A program made the translations under genes and the position numbers. Positions 32,626-43,764 of a stretch of 64,000 nt of DNA are shown piece by piece. The first letter of the stretch is position 1. Each line of letters begins with the position of its first letter. Location of the stretch: contig JAIVFJ010000148.1 of assembly GCA_025765615.1 (NCBI GenBank), positions 1 to 64,000 on the forward strand. The letters run 5' to 3'. This stretch comes from Zopfochytrium polystomum. Its lineage: Eukaryota > Chytridiomycota > Chytridiomycetes > Chytridiales > Chytridiaceae. The notes beneath the pieces were generated by a model. That model was not told the origin of the DNA. It saw only the letters and a program-made list of their open reading frames with translations, and made no database searches.

Positions 32626-33866
32626 CTACTTTCGACCCTTTGGCTTTGTGGGAGCGGCGCTTGCCGCCTTCTTCGCACCGCCTCCGGCGGCGGGTTTCGC
32701 CACTTGCGCCGGCGCCGCTCGAGTGGCACCGCCTGCGGGAGTTGCCTTGGCCAGCGTGGTGGTTTTCTTGCCAGTGGTAGCTTCCTTGGAACAGCGGCCA
32801 GCCCGTCGGAACAGTCGCCCTCCCTGTGAGCGGAACGACATGTGGTCATCACAGAACTCTCTGATGTTGCCCGTTCCGTCTTTCTTGTTCCTTGACGACG
32901 CGCCGCCGGGCTTGGCTAAACGATTTCGAAGTTGCGGCGGAAAGCTAAATGAGGCAGTGCGATTGTAGGAATAAGTTGATGCAACGATACGCACCCTCTG
33001 ACCAATCCACGAGTCTGTATTTCGCAGAGCCCTGCGGTTTGGTGTGGTATGGGTTTTGTTTGAGTGCGTTAATTCGATGAGAAACCTTTCAGAGGGCCAG
33101 AACTTTCTACTTACATCTTTCTTTGTCCCAACGCGGATGTTCTCGCCTTTGACGTCGTTGTGATTGTACCCGGCCTTGTCTTGCTGCTTGTTGATCTGAC
33201 GATCGATCTCCGCGCTCATGGGTCCGGGCGAAGAGTCGCGGTTGTTCTTCAGGTGATCTTTGAGGCTCGAGTGGCCCACCTTTGTCTGTACCATGCCTTT
33301 GTCGTCGTGGGCAATGTATTGCTTGGCTATGTGATTAAGGAAGTAAGGGCAGTAGGACGAAAGATGTAGTGTTCGGTGTTTCAATGGAGGGTTGAGCGAA
33401 AGTGATCAGATCGACAAAGTGAGAACGATGAGAAGATTCAGGGCAAACGCTACTGTAAAATGCACATACCCGCACGTGTCGCGGCGACCTCATGGGCTTC
33501 CCATTCGGCCCCTGGCTTCAGCTTCTTGTAAGCAGCGCTACCCCAACTGCTCGTAGTAGCACTGTACACAGTTCCCGATCCTCCCCGACCGATCTCTTTT
33601 CCAACCTTGCGACGAAGGTCGATTAATGAGGGAGCCGTGAGGCCGACTGGACAGAAGTCCGTAACGCATGTGGGGAGTAGTGAGATTCGGCAGAAGGAAA
33701 CAAACCTGGACAGAGTGGCCTCCGACGTTGACCGTTTGGCCCTCGGGCGAGCTGCTGGTGGAGCCAGACATTCGCGACAGGTCACCGCCCATTCCTGACG
33801 GCAGCCGGCGGACTCCGCCCTTGCCGCGACCCTGCCGCGGGCTGAGCCGTACTTGACGCCGGGTGT
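32626..33866 (-). CDS. Minimal kinase-like protein, paralog 1 (short tail)
   Basis: Exons (minus): up to 33706, 33605-33470, 33326-33115, 33031-32995 and 32910-32626, with good splice sites (gtatgtg, gtaagta, gtgcgta). They encode a Gly loop GRGGSGTVYSA, AAYKKLKPGAEWEAHE (lysine and helix-C Glu candidates), a catalytic-like loop GYNHNDVKGENIRV, RLVDWSEG in the DFG position, then EFCDDHMSFRSQGGRLFRR and a 50-residue Ala/Lys/Thr-rich tail. The whole domain is only about 200 residues. The N-terminal exon lacks the signal peptide seen in paralog 2. The stop lies 17 bp from the end of the copia LTR, so the retrotransposon sits in or just past its 3' end. Confidence 0.65.
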
Positions 33867-34248
33867 CTAGAATCAATATCAAATATATTTATGGATTTAT
33901 TAATATTGGTAAATTGGAAGTCAAAGCGAAAAGTAAAGTAAGGCGGTCTTGGCAAAAAAAAAACGAAAAAAAAAACGAGTACATTGCGGCCAAATGCAAG
34001 CCCATCAAGTTTCCGTTTCAGGCTGACGGGCGCTTGCGCGCTGGCTTGCAGGGGGCGAGGGTGAGAAGGAGTGACTGTGCGTGCTGGTGGTTTCAATCTT
34101 AACGGTCGTGTTAATACATAATGTTCCAGCCGAAAAAAAAAAAAAAAAAGCTCTTGACGAACGAAAGATTCATGTATGGAAACGAAAGAATAGGATCCGC
34201 TCCCAACGAACAATCACAGGAGAGCGATCAAGTTTCGTTGCCCACCTC
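33867..34248. other. Intergenic between the two kinase-like paralogs
   Basis: It holds the promoter side of paralog 1 and the 3' end of paralog 2. There are A-runs at 33954-33976 and 34131-34149. No gene supported. Confidence 0.35.
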
Positions 34249-37200
34249 TTATTTCTTCTTGCCTCCTCCTCCACCGCCTGACGCCGGCTTAGCAGCCGCA
34301 GCGGGCTTCGCCGCGGCCTGCTGCTTCGGTGCGGCCTGCTGCGCCTGCTGCTTAGGGGAGGCCGCCTGCTTCTTCTCTGGTGCCTGCTTCGTTGCCCCTC
34401 CCGTCTGTCTGCTCCCACCTCCGCCACCGTCACCATTCGCCTTCTGAGCCGGCGCCGGTTTTGCCGCTGGGGCCTTTGCTGTGCTGCCGCCGCCGCCGCG
34501 GTTTGTGCGTGCCGGAGTCGACGGATTGCCTCTCGAAGCGCCGGCACCGCTTCCGACTCCTCCTCGTGCTCCTGCTCCCGTGCCGGTGCCGCCGCCGCCG
34601 CCTCGCGTTTGGGACTTCGCCGCGGTGCTGGCCTGGGCTGTTCCGCCCCCTCCTGCTTTTGATCCACTTCCAGCGGTGCCGCCGCCGCGAGACTGGGTCT
34701 TCGCAGCGCCTTTGGCGGCTCCTCCGCCACCTCCTCTCGGCGCTGGTGCCTTTGACCCCCCTCCACCACCTGCAGTTCCAGCACGAGCTTGAGTCTTTGC
34801 CCCACTTCCCCCCGATCCCAATGGCGTTTTCGCTCCGCCTGTCGCTCCCCCGCGTGTTGCCTTGCTGACGCCGTCGTTCGCTCCGGTTCCGAGTCTCGCT
34901 GGTGCTGGTGCCTTTCCGCCGGCGCCGCCCGTCTTGCCGCCTCCACTTCCCTTGGCAACTCCGGCCCCGCCACCCCCGCGGTTCGCGCCAGCGGTGCCGC
35001 TCGTGCCACTGCCACGACCGGCTGCAGGTGCCTTGCCATTGGAGCCACCCGCCTTGCCGCCTCCAGCGCCCTTCGCTACTCTAGCTGCACCGCCGCCGCC
35101 GCGCGTTGTTCCTGCAGTGTTGCTGCCGGCCCCGCTTCCTTTCCCTCCAGCTCCAACTCCACTTTTGGATCCTCCGGGTGCTCCGCCGCGCGTTGATACT
35201 GTGGCTGTGGCTGGTGCCTTGCTGTATAAACCACCCGCTTTGCCACCTCCACTGCCGCCCGCCTGACCGCCACGAGCACCTTTCGACGCTGCGCCTTTGG
35301 CTCCAAGTGCGCCGGCATCACGTCCCGTCGCGGGTGTCTTGCCTTTGGGGCCGCCCGCCTTGCCACCGCTAACACCGCCGACCTTCGTGAGACCAGCGCC
35401 GCCGTTTGCTCGTGCAGCCTTGCCGCCCGTCCCACTTCCTTTCCCTCCGGATCCAGCTCCCGTGGAACCGCCCGGCTTGCCGCCGCCATTTGCGCCGCCG
35501 CGCGTTGCTCCTCCAGCCTTCCCGCTGGCTACAGAAGCTGCACCGCCGCCGCGTCCTGCCGCTGGTGCCTTGCCATTGGGGGCGCCCGTCTTACCGCCAC
35601 TTGCGCCTTTCGCAGGCGTCGCGCTGCCAACCTTTGCACCCGCTCCGGTTGTGCCGCCGCCGCGTCCGGCCGCGGGTGCTTTGCCATTAGCACCACCAGC
35701 CTTGCCACCGCCAGCCCCTCCACCGGCTTTCTTGAGTCCCGCACCGCCGCCGCCTCGCGTCGCTCCTGCACCGGTTTCAGTTGCGCCGCCACCGCGTCCT
35801 GCCGCTGCTGCCTTTCCATTGGAGCCGCCTACCGTCTTACCGCCAGCAAACACCCGTTGAGACTTCACGTGCACCGCCGCCGCTGCCACGCGTCACCTTG
35901 CCCGCCGCTGGTGTCTTGCCGTTGGCGCCGGCTGTCTTGCCACCGCCGGCACCGCCGCCTTTCCCCCCTCCACTTGCACCACCACCCTTGGCTGGCCCAG
36001 CTGCACCGCCGCCCGTTCCGGTCGCACCCTTGCCGGCGCCCTTTCCTCTTCCAGCTTTTGATGTGGCCCCGGTCGTCGTGCTGTCCCCTCGAGCACCTCC
36101 GCCGCCATGCTGCGACGCTGGGGCCTTGCCGGTGGCCCCACTGGCAGCCGTCTTGCCACGGTCGGCGCCGCCATCTTTTGCGACTCCAACGCCTCCAGTC
36201 TTCCCGGCGGCGGCGCCGTCGCCACCCTTGCCAGCCTTGCCAGCCTTGCCAGGCCCCTCTCCGGAAGCGCCGCCACGGGCCGTCACGCCCGTCTTGCCAG
36301 CTGCAGCTCCCCCTCCCGCACCACGTCCCGCCGTCGTTTCTTTACCCTCAGCACCACCAGTCCCACCCACCTTGCCCGCGCGGCCACCACTCTTTGGGCC
36401 GGCAGACTTACCGCCGGGGGCAGCACTGCTTCCAGCGGCTCCGCCAGCGGCCTTTGCCCCAGTTCCTCCTGTGGCCTTGCCAGCAGCCGTACCCGCCTTC
36501 GCATCCGTCTTTGCGCCGCCGCCCCTTCCGCATGCACCGGCGCGACGGAACAGCCTGCCGCCGGCAGCGTACCGGAAGCCCATGTGGTCGCTGCAAAACT
36601 CTTTGATCTCGCTCTTTCCGGCAGCCTTGTTTCGCGTCGACGAGCTGCCAGGCGTGGCTGGGAGAAATTGGTTGTTGTTTTTGTGGAAGGAGAATGGGAG
36701 GGATGGGGGGGACGTTGGGAAAGGTTAAATTTGTAATTCAAAACAGAGTGCAGTGCCCATGGCGATGCGTACCCTCGGACCAGTCCACAAGCTTGAACTT
36801 TGCCGATCCCTGGAATGTTTTTTTTGTTTCGGTTGTTGATGTTTGAGTGAGTGAAAAGAAGAATAAAAACGACTTTAAAGGCACATGAAGCCAACATCTT
36901 TCTTCGCTCCAACGCGAATGTTCTCGCCCGACACGTCGTTGTGGTTGTACCCGGCCTTGTCCTGCTGCTTGTTGATCTGCTTGTCGATCGCCTCGCTCAT
37001 TCGTCCGGGGGAAGAGTCGCGGTTGTTCTTCAAGTAAGTCTTGAGGTTCGAGTCGCCCACTTTCTTCTGGACCATGCCTTTGTCGTCGTGGGAGATGTAC
37101 TGTTTGGCTGTTTTTGGTTTGTTGTTTAGGAGAAAGAATGGGGGAGAAGAGGGAGGGAGTCATGCCCGGAATTGGAAACGAAATCGGGGTGTTTGCGGCG

Positions 37201-37691
37201 GGATAATGCTGGCAGGCGTGCCAGGGACGCAAGGAAGGGCTTGCCCGCACCAGCTCTCGTCGCCGCCACCTCGTGGTCGCCCCACTCGGCGCCCGGCTTC
37301 AGCTTCTTGTAAACTGCGTCCTGCCCGTTGCCAGTCTTTGCGCTGTACACCGTTCCGGAACCGCCGCGGCCGACCACGCCTCCGACCTTTGTGTATTTTT
37401 GCAAAGAACGAAGTTAGCGACGGAAGAAGGCAGAATCAGACCGGCCAGTGGTGTGCCAAGAGAGAGGGGCGGCTGGAAAGGGCGGGCGGGGGCTGCGAGA
37501 TGTGAATCACCTGGACGGACTTGTCCCCGACTTTGACTGTTGAGCCCTCCGGCGAGTTGTTTGAGGAGGAGCTGCCCATGCGGGAGAGGTCGCCGCCCAT
37601 GCCTGAGCGCCTCATTGTGAGGGATGGCGTCGCGACGCAGGGTGAGCAGCAGCAACGCATACGCGAGAAGGACAACCGCCGTTCGCAGCAT
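34249..37691 (-). CDS. Secreted minimal kinase-like protein, paralog 2, with giant Gly/Ala/Lys tail
   Basis: The start at 37691 gives a signal peptide (MLRTAVVLLAYALLLLTL). Exons: 37691-37511, 37386-37251, 37107-36895, 36809-36773 and 36644-34249. Kinase-like motifs match paralog 1: GRGGSGTVYSA, AVYKKLKPGAEWGDHE, GYNHNDVSGENIRV, KLVDWSEG and EFCSDHMGFRYAAGGRLF. Then comes a tail of about 790 codons, made of G, A, K, R, P and T with the recurring word GKAPAAGRGGG, ending in a Gln/Ala/Lys block and GGGGGGKKK. Frame breaks occur near 37625 (after the signal peptide) and near 35875 (inside the tail). The protein is probably exported or luminal. The HND/VDW residues resemble minimal kinases, but activity is unproven. 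Confidence 0.6.
34290..36570 (-). repeat. Imperfect Gly/Ala/Lys-rich coding repeat array
   Basis: The minus strand encodes dozens of irregular units with the pattern GGxxGKAPAAGRGGG and variants, spaced about 15-35 residues apart. At DNA level the units are GC-rich and similar but not identical, so they arose by repeated slippage or unequal exchange and then diverged. All opposite-strand frames here (Pro/Ala/Leu-rich) are shadows. Confidence 0.8.
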
Positions 37692-38470
37692 TGCGGCTGA
37701 GGACGTGGAAGAGAGGGCCGATGGTTCGAAAGGCTCCAAGTTTGTTTTTTTTTTTTTTTTTTTTTATTCCAGAAAAGAGTGGATGCCGCCCGTCACGTGA
37801 CGCATTAGCAAGGCAAACTCCGACGAAAAAAAGTCGAAGGCACGCCAATTCGGAACTCGAACTCTGGCCCGCGCTGTCCCGAGTGTCTTCGGCCGCTTTG
37901 CTGCCTTTGGCCCACGGACGAGCCGCATCGCGGACGGGCTTGCCGCGAATCCGTCATTTTCTCTCTCTCCCTCCTCGAAAATGGGGCATTTGTTTCAGGC
38001 CGTGGCGGAATCCATCCGTGGCAAAAGGGGAAGGAAGGAAGAGAGGTATATAAGCTCAATTTTTTGGCCAAACCGGGATATTAATCTTTTGCCGAAAATT
38101 GCCAAAATCTGTTCTGGTTGTGGCTGGGATCCCTAACGAGGACGTTGTATTGACGAGAGCGCTTCGGGGCATGACTGACCTGTTGTCGATGATGTTCCGC
38201 TCTTCCTTTGCTCTCATCAGCGGAAAGCAGAAAGGTGTAAACGGGGGGAAAGATTTGCTTTGTCGAAGTCACGATCGGACTTGTCTCCTCCTCCTTTGTT
38301 TGCAAAACAAATGGCGCCTTGTCCGTTCAACACGCAACACGCAGGCGTTGCCTCCTCCGTTTTGAGCGAGTCGTGGAGCTTAAAATGTTGTTGAAGGAGG
38401 GTAAGCAACACACGCTCCAGCCGGGAATAAAAAAGAAACTCGCCCCGCCCTCAAACCCCCACAACTCATC
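37692..38470. promoter_or_regulatory. Divergent promoter region of the kinase-like gene and the FAD monooxygenase
   Basis: It contains a T24 run at about 37743-37766 near the kinase-like start and a TATA-like ggtatataagc at about 38044-38054, 415 bp ahead of the monooxygenase ATG. No conserved ORF. Confidence 0.35.
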
Positions 38471-39748
38471 ATGTCCAGCAACCTCAGGGTCCTCATCGTC
38501 GGCGCATCCATCGCAGGCCCCACCGCCGCCTACTGGTTCGCCCGGGCGGGAGCCCGCGTCACCGTGGTCGAGCGGTTCCCCGCGCTGCGCACGAACGGCC
38601 AAGGCATCGACATCCGCACGGTCGGCGTCACCGTCATGCGCCGCATGCCCGGCATGGAGGCCGCCGTCCTCGCGAAAAAGAGCGCCCTCGAAGGCATCAG
38701 CTTCCTCGGGCCCGACGGCAGGCCCGTCGCAACGTTCCGCGCCACTGGCGACCCCGACCAGCAGTCGCTCGTGTCCGAGTACGAGATCTTCCGAGGCGAC
38801 CTGGCCGGGATCTTGTACGATCTGACCAAGGACGACGAGAGCATCGAGTATGTGTTTGGCGAGCAGGTCAGCGCGATCGACCAGCGGGGTCGGGAGGGAC
38901 CGCTGAAGGTCGAGTTTGCAAGCGGCCGTCCGTCGCGGGAGTACGATCTGGTGGTCGCGTGCGACGGATCCTCGTCGAGAACGAGGGCGATCGGCCTGGG
39001 GTGCGACTGGCGGGACTACGTCCACCCGATGAACATCTGGGCCGTGTACTTTACCGTCAAGGGGGACCTTCTCGAGGGTTCCAACATCGGCCAGTCTTTC
39101 AGCACCCCCGGTGGTCGGTTCATGGCGCTCGGGCCGGACCCGACGCGGACAAAGACGCTCGTATGCTTCATGGCGATCCACCCACGCAGCAAGGCCGACG
39201 CGACCCTTCCCTTCCGCGAAGCGCTCAAGGAAGGCAACGACGCGCTGAAACAGTACGTCGCAGAGTACTTTGCGGGTGGCGGTTGGAAGACGAGGCAGAT
39301 CCTCGATGCGATGATGGAGTCAGAGGACTTCTACGGCAGCGAAATCGTCCAAGTGAAGCCGCCCAAGCTCTACAACGGCCGCTTCGTGCTCGCGGGAGAC
39401 GCAGGATACGCGCCAGGACCGACGGGCGGCGGAACGAGCCTTGCCCTTGCCGGGGCCTACATACTAGCCGGAGAAATTAGCAAGCACGCGGGCGACATTG
39501 ACGCGGGGCTGCGTGGGTACGAGGAGCGCATGCGTCCGATCATTGCGGAGATGCAAAAAGTCCCGCCTTTCGTTCCGGACGTCTTTGCGCCGCAGACAGA
39601 GTGGGGTCTCTGGGTCCGCAACCAGATCTTTTCGTTTGTCACTTGGTCGCGGTTGGTTGAGTTTGGGCAAAAGTATTTTGGCGGGGCATTTGCTAGCACC
39701 GAGGACGACAAGCTTAAGCTGCCAGAATACAAATGGTCGCGGTTGTGA
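38471..39748 (+). CDS. FAD-dependent monooxygenase (UbiH/PHBH-like)
   Basis: A 425-codon single-exon intact gene. The N-terminal Rossmann motif VLIVGASIAGPTAAYWFARA binds FAD. A DG-like motif VVACDGSSSRTR lies at about residues 158-169. The GD motif LAGDAGYAPGPTGGGTSLAL near residue 300 contacts the FAD ribose. Members hydroxylate aromatic or polyketide-like substrates with NAD(P)H and O2. Length fits the family. The nearest oxidative gene, a P450 3 kb away, is broken and on the other strand, so a shared pathway is only a possibility. Confidence 0.93.
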   Translation: MSSNLRVLIVGASIAGPTAAYWFARAGARVTVVERFPALRTNGQGIDIRTVGVTVMRRMPGMEAAVLAKKSALEGISFLGPDGRPVATFRATGDPDQQSLVSEYEIFRGDLAGILYDLTKDDESIEYVFGEQVSAIDQRGREGPLKVEFASGRPSREYDLVVACDGSSSRTRAIGLGCDWRDYVHPMNIWAVYFTVKGDLLEGSNIGQSFSTPGGRFMALGPDPTRTKTLVCFMAIHPRSKADATLPFREALKEGNDALKQYVAEYFAGGGWKTRQILDAMMESEDFYGSEIVQVKPPKLYNGRFVLAGDAGYAPGPTGGGTSLALAGAYILAGEISKHAGDIDAGLRGYEERMRPIIAEMQKVPPFVPDVFAPQTEWGLWVRNQIFSFVTWSRLVEFGQKYFGGAFASTEDDKLKLPEYKWSRL

Positions 39749-41282
39749 ACCTGTGTCTTTTTTAACGGCCACGTTTGCAGCTTTTCTTCATCACATGTAA
39801 TGACGCTCTGCAGTATTCGTTATTGTATACTCCAATAACGTGCTTGCCAACGGCGTTCACCTCCACGCGTGCGGGCGTGCGCGTGGTGGCAGCCGACAGA
39901 TGCCTGAGGGGGTGCTGGGACGCGCGCGGTCACAGCGACGAAGTCGCCGTGCACTGATGAGTACCACTAATAGACGTAATCTTTTATCGGCAACCAAAAC
40001 AGGGGCAAATGTACTGTGTCGGTTTTTGACTTCATCGTCGGCGCCAGGCACCGCCAGCGCCTCCTCCACCACCTCCCAACGCGAACGCGGCGGGGAACGT
40101 CGGTTCGGCCCGATCTGGCTGTTTTACTTGCAGAGCTGGCAGTTCGCTCAGATCGGCGCGCTCCAGATGGAACGCATGGCTCTCCAACAAGAGCTGGCAG
40201 CGTCAGCGGACACGGTTTCACAGGCCTGCGTGCTGTCGGCGGCACGGGCAGTCGACGGCCTCGCCCACGTTCCTCGGCACGTCCCTGGGCCACAACGTCG
40301 ACATCAGCTCCGTTTTGGACGGAACGGTGAGGCTCGACTTCCACTTGGTGTTGGTGTGCAGCGTGTGTGAGGTACAAATAACAAGTATTGCACAGAGCAA
40401 ATTTTCAGAGCAAATTTTCATGATTAAGGGGGGGCTAAGGCCGTACTTTGCGCTGCCAATGACTGAGCAGCTTTACTCATGTGTATCCCTTCCTCTTCGC
40501 CAATGGCCAAAATCGCGGACGCGCACAGACACATTCGCTTACAAACAAGCGGAAAATTGCCACGGCGTGACACTGCGACCGCCTCCTTGTCCTAGAAGGA
40601 CAGTAGTGTGTTTCCACAGCGTTTCGTCGCTTTCTTCATTTTGACTTTGATCATTTGCAGTCAATGAGAGGCTGAGAAAAAGCCGTCGGTTTCCCTTCCC
40701 TTATTTCCATTTAATGTGTGTTTGGACTGTTTGTTCCAGCTCGTGCGAGCCGACCGAAAACAGGGAAAGACTAACGAACTAAAAACTTTGCGCCTGCGTT
40801 CTTTTTGTGTTTGAGAACGAGCACAACTCGACGGAAGTGTGAAGTGCGGCGGCTGCCTCCAGCCCCGCGGATGAGCCGAGGGCAGCCGCGGAGGAGCACA
40901 TCGAACACAACTGCACCAGAAACGCACTGCCGGTATAACGTGCACATCAGTGTCTGAGCGTAGTATTCCTTTTCACGAGTTCAACTTCGCCATTTCCATT
41001 CCAGTCACACCACCATCACCATCACCATGGCGAAGCGTTCAAAGCCAGTTTTCTCGTTTCAGGGTCTGAACTAGAAAGTATACCAACAGCTTGCTTGCAG
41101 TTGCTGATTCGTTAAGGTTAGTCCTTTTCCAGTATGCTTTGAGGTTCTTTCCTTCCTGTTTGCCTTTCGTCTCACTTCTTTCCTTCGACTTGAAACCAAA
41201 CTGAAGCAGATCACGCACTCGAAAAAACAGAAAACATCGCTTCGAGGTTTCCTCCACAGACTTATTATATACAACCAAAGAA
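39749..41282. other. Intergenic, no supported gene
   Basis: A GC-rich island at about 40030-40370 has several open frames (for example TFLGTSLGHNVDISSVLDGT on plus near 40270-40330) that might be a remnant exon, but no family is recognisable. An inverted word cttcgccat/atggcgaag brackets a CAC/CAT run near 40985-41035. The rest is unremarkable. Confidence 0.3.
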
Positions 41283-43554
41283 TTACATTTCGTACGCCAC
41301 TTCCCTCCTTTTGTACAAATAAATGGGTACCGCCACGCCGTCGGGGCCGTTTGATGGCAGCCCGCGCTGCCCGGGGAACATTTTGGGCTGCTGCGAGAGG
41401 TCGCCAGCCTGCACCATATCGTAGCGCGAGAGAAGCGCGACAAGAAGCAGCTTGATATCGATAACTGCAAGGAAGCGGCCTGGGCAGGCGGATCTGCGGA
41501 GAAAAAAGGAAAAAAGAAGTTTCCACTGTCGGGTTGGAGAAGGAGTTCGGCGGATATTTGATCAACAATATTGTTTTGCAGCGGTAGAGAAAAAATATGC
41601 ACCTTCCGCTTCCAAACACCAAGTGGTTCGAGCTCCGGGTCGCCGCAGTCTTCGCCTTATCGGTTTCTTCCTCCGCGCCCTTCAGGTTAATGGTGAAGTT
41701 GCCGGACACGTCCAGTTTATCGTCCGTGCGGTGGAGGTAGTGGGAGTACAGCGCGACATAGCTGTTACGCGGAATGAAGTAGCCGTTGGGTGTGACCCAG
41801 TCTTTGGTCAAAACTCTTGGTGATTGAACTGGATATAAAGGGACTTGTTATGAAAGGATGAAGTATGCGAGAAAACGAAGCATTACGTGGCGCTGCAAGT
41901 GCGAGCGACTGTCTCAAGAACGTGTCCAGCTTGGTCATCCTAAGCAAGTCCTTCCTCGTCACGTTTCTAAGGTCTCCCTCAGGCCCGAGCACTGCGTCCA
42001 TCTCTTGCCTTAGCTCGCTCCAGAGCTTCGGGTGCGCCGCGAGATCGTAAATCGCGTTCGCCGCCTTGCCAACGGTGGTGAGGACGCTGGTGAGAATCAG
42101 GCCGAGGCAGGACGTGACCTTCTCGTCCAAATTCAGCGATCCTGTGTCGATCATCATTTGGAGCATATCCGTCTGTGGCATCACGAGTTACAAGGATATA
42201 ATCAAAAGGGCGTCGGTGGCAGAAATGCACAATTGACGAGGCTCAGTTACTCACCGCCTTCTCGCCGCCTTGCTCCTCAACGCGCTTCCGCCTCTCCAGC
42301 TCCTCTCGCAGCTTTCCTTCGACCACCCGCTCCGCCCTGACGCAGTCCCTCGTAAACCACCGGTACCACGGTTTCAGCCATCGCGGCAGGACCTTGAACA
42401 GCCGCGACGCGCGCGGCCGTATCCGCATACGTCATAAAGACGTCCAGAACGGGGCCGCGTTTGCCAGCGCGGAGCCGAGGAACGACAGCGCCGAGGCGCG
42501 CGCGATGATGCTCGTGCAGAAGCCCAGGACGTCGTGGATGACTGCGACCGGCGGGTCAGCCGACGCGGCGCCGGGAGGCTGGAGCGGGCGATCTCTTTAC
42601 GTCCGGAAGATGGCGGCTGGGCCGCGTCCTCGAAAGATGTCTGTGACAGGAGGTCGATCAGCGCGGTCAAGGCGTCGGCGATGGCGCCGCGGACGACGAG
42701 CGTTTGGGTGTCGAGGGACTGATGGAACTTGGTTTTCATGAGCTGGATCGCGACGCCCTTGAAGATCGTTTCGATGCGGCGTCCAAAAATGGCGTCAAAG
42801 TTTTTGAGTTCGACTTGGGCTGTTCGGCTGTGAAGAGACGGGTTCTACCGTACGTTTGCGTTGTTGGGGTTAGAAAGGGCAACGAAGGGGGGGCTGTTGT
42901 GTCTTTGAGTGTCTCTCACCGTAAAGTAGGACGCTGCTGTCGACGGGTCCGCAGCACCGTTGATGACAACAAGTCTCGACCCAGCATCGAGATTCGGAAC
43001 AGGTCGCCCGACTTCTCCACGCACTCGTCGAGGAACGTAACAGGATCCTTCTGGATGCGCATGGCGTGCCCAAGCAAGGGAAGCTGCGAAGTGGAAGGTG
43101 AGGGGAGCAATGGCGACAGTGGTTGTGGGGGATTAAGAATCCAGAACGAGTTGTGAGCGAGAAGATCACCTAACGCTTTGCAAGATCTCTGGTGAAGGGA
43201 AAGGCGCTTACTCCTCCTTTGGCCTTGGGAATTCGTCGATGCTTCGCAGACTGCGTATGCCAATGGGATTGGTTTGATGATGATGAGGAACGAATTCGGT
43301 TAGTCTTGCCGATCTGAGCACCACCAACCAGGCAGGATCGCGCCCACACTAACACCAACACACACCCCCTCTCCAAAGGTTCTCCCTCTTACCGTGGTGG
43401 ATGATGGGGACGAGGCTCGCCTCGCCCACCGCCACCATGCGGCGGCGGCGGCTGCGCCAGCCGAAGCCGCCGCCGCCCCCGCCAGCAGCAGCGCCTTTGG
43501 CGGATGTGCGTCGTCGAACAAGGCAGCGGTGGAAGAGGAGGAGAGCCGCGCCAT
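41283..43554 (-). pseudogene. Cytochrome P450 monooxygenase, multiply frameshifted
   Basis: The start at 43554 gives an Ala-rich membrane anchor exon. Then follow LPLLGHAMRIQKDPVTFLDE (near 43060), FDAIFGRRIETIFKGVAIQL (near 42770), VIHDVLGFCTSIIARASAL (near 42520), WLKPWYRWFTRDCVRAERVV (near 42370), LGLILTSVLTTVGKAANAIY (I-helix region, near 42080), a K-helix region with FLRQSLALAAPRNASF (E of ExxR is replaced) and the heme loop FGSGRC...ACPGRFLAVIDIK split by an intron at about 41600-41500. It stops at 41283. At least four one-base frame breaks occur (near 42985, 42560, 42470 and 42410). A mariner-type element lies 84 bp before the ATG. Confidence 0.7.
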
Positions 43555-43764
43555 GGAAACGTTTTTTTTCCACCCCACCAAATGCGACTACACTGTATGT
43601 GTGCGTGTGTGAAAAAAAGAGTGGAAAAAATTTTTTACAGCAATGCACCGAGAACGTTGCATTTTCGAAGAAGAACAAAAAAAGAAATGAAAGTGAATTC
43701 AAATTGACATCAAACTGAGCACGAGCTGAGAAGTGGTTCAAGTGAAGGTTCAAACAGAATTGGT

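Noticed and set aside
34380..36728. Long Pro/Leu/Ala-rich plus-strand frames opposite the Gly-rich tail
   Set aside because: They are the mirror of a GC-rich repetitive coding strand that has splice sites, a signal peptide and a paralog.
38327..39181. 284-codon ORF antisense to the FAD monooxygenase
   Set aside because: Shadow frame; the plus strand carries both FAD motifs in one intact gene.
41005..41032. CAC/CAT run followed by ATGG, resembling a His-tag and NcoI cloning junction
   Set aside because: No other vector sequence is nearby and the flanks look native; it is part of a short inverted word.
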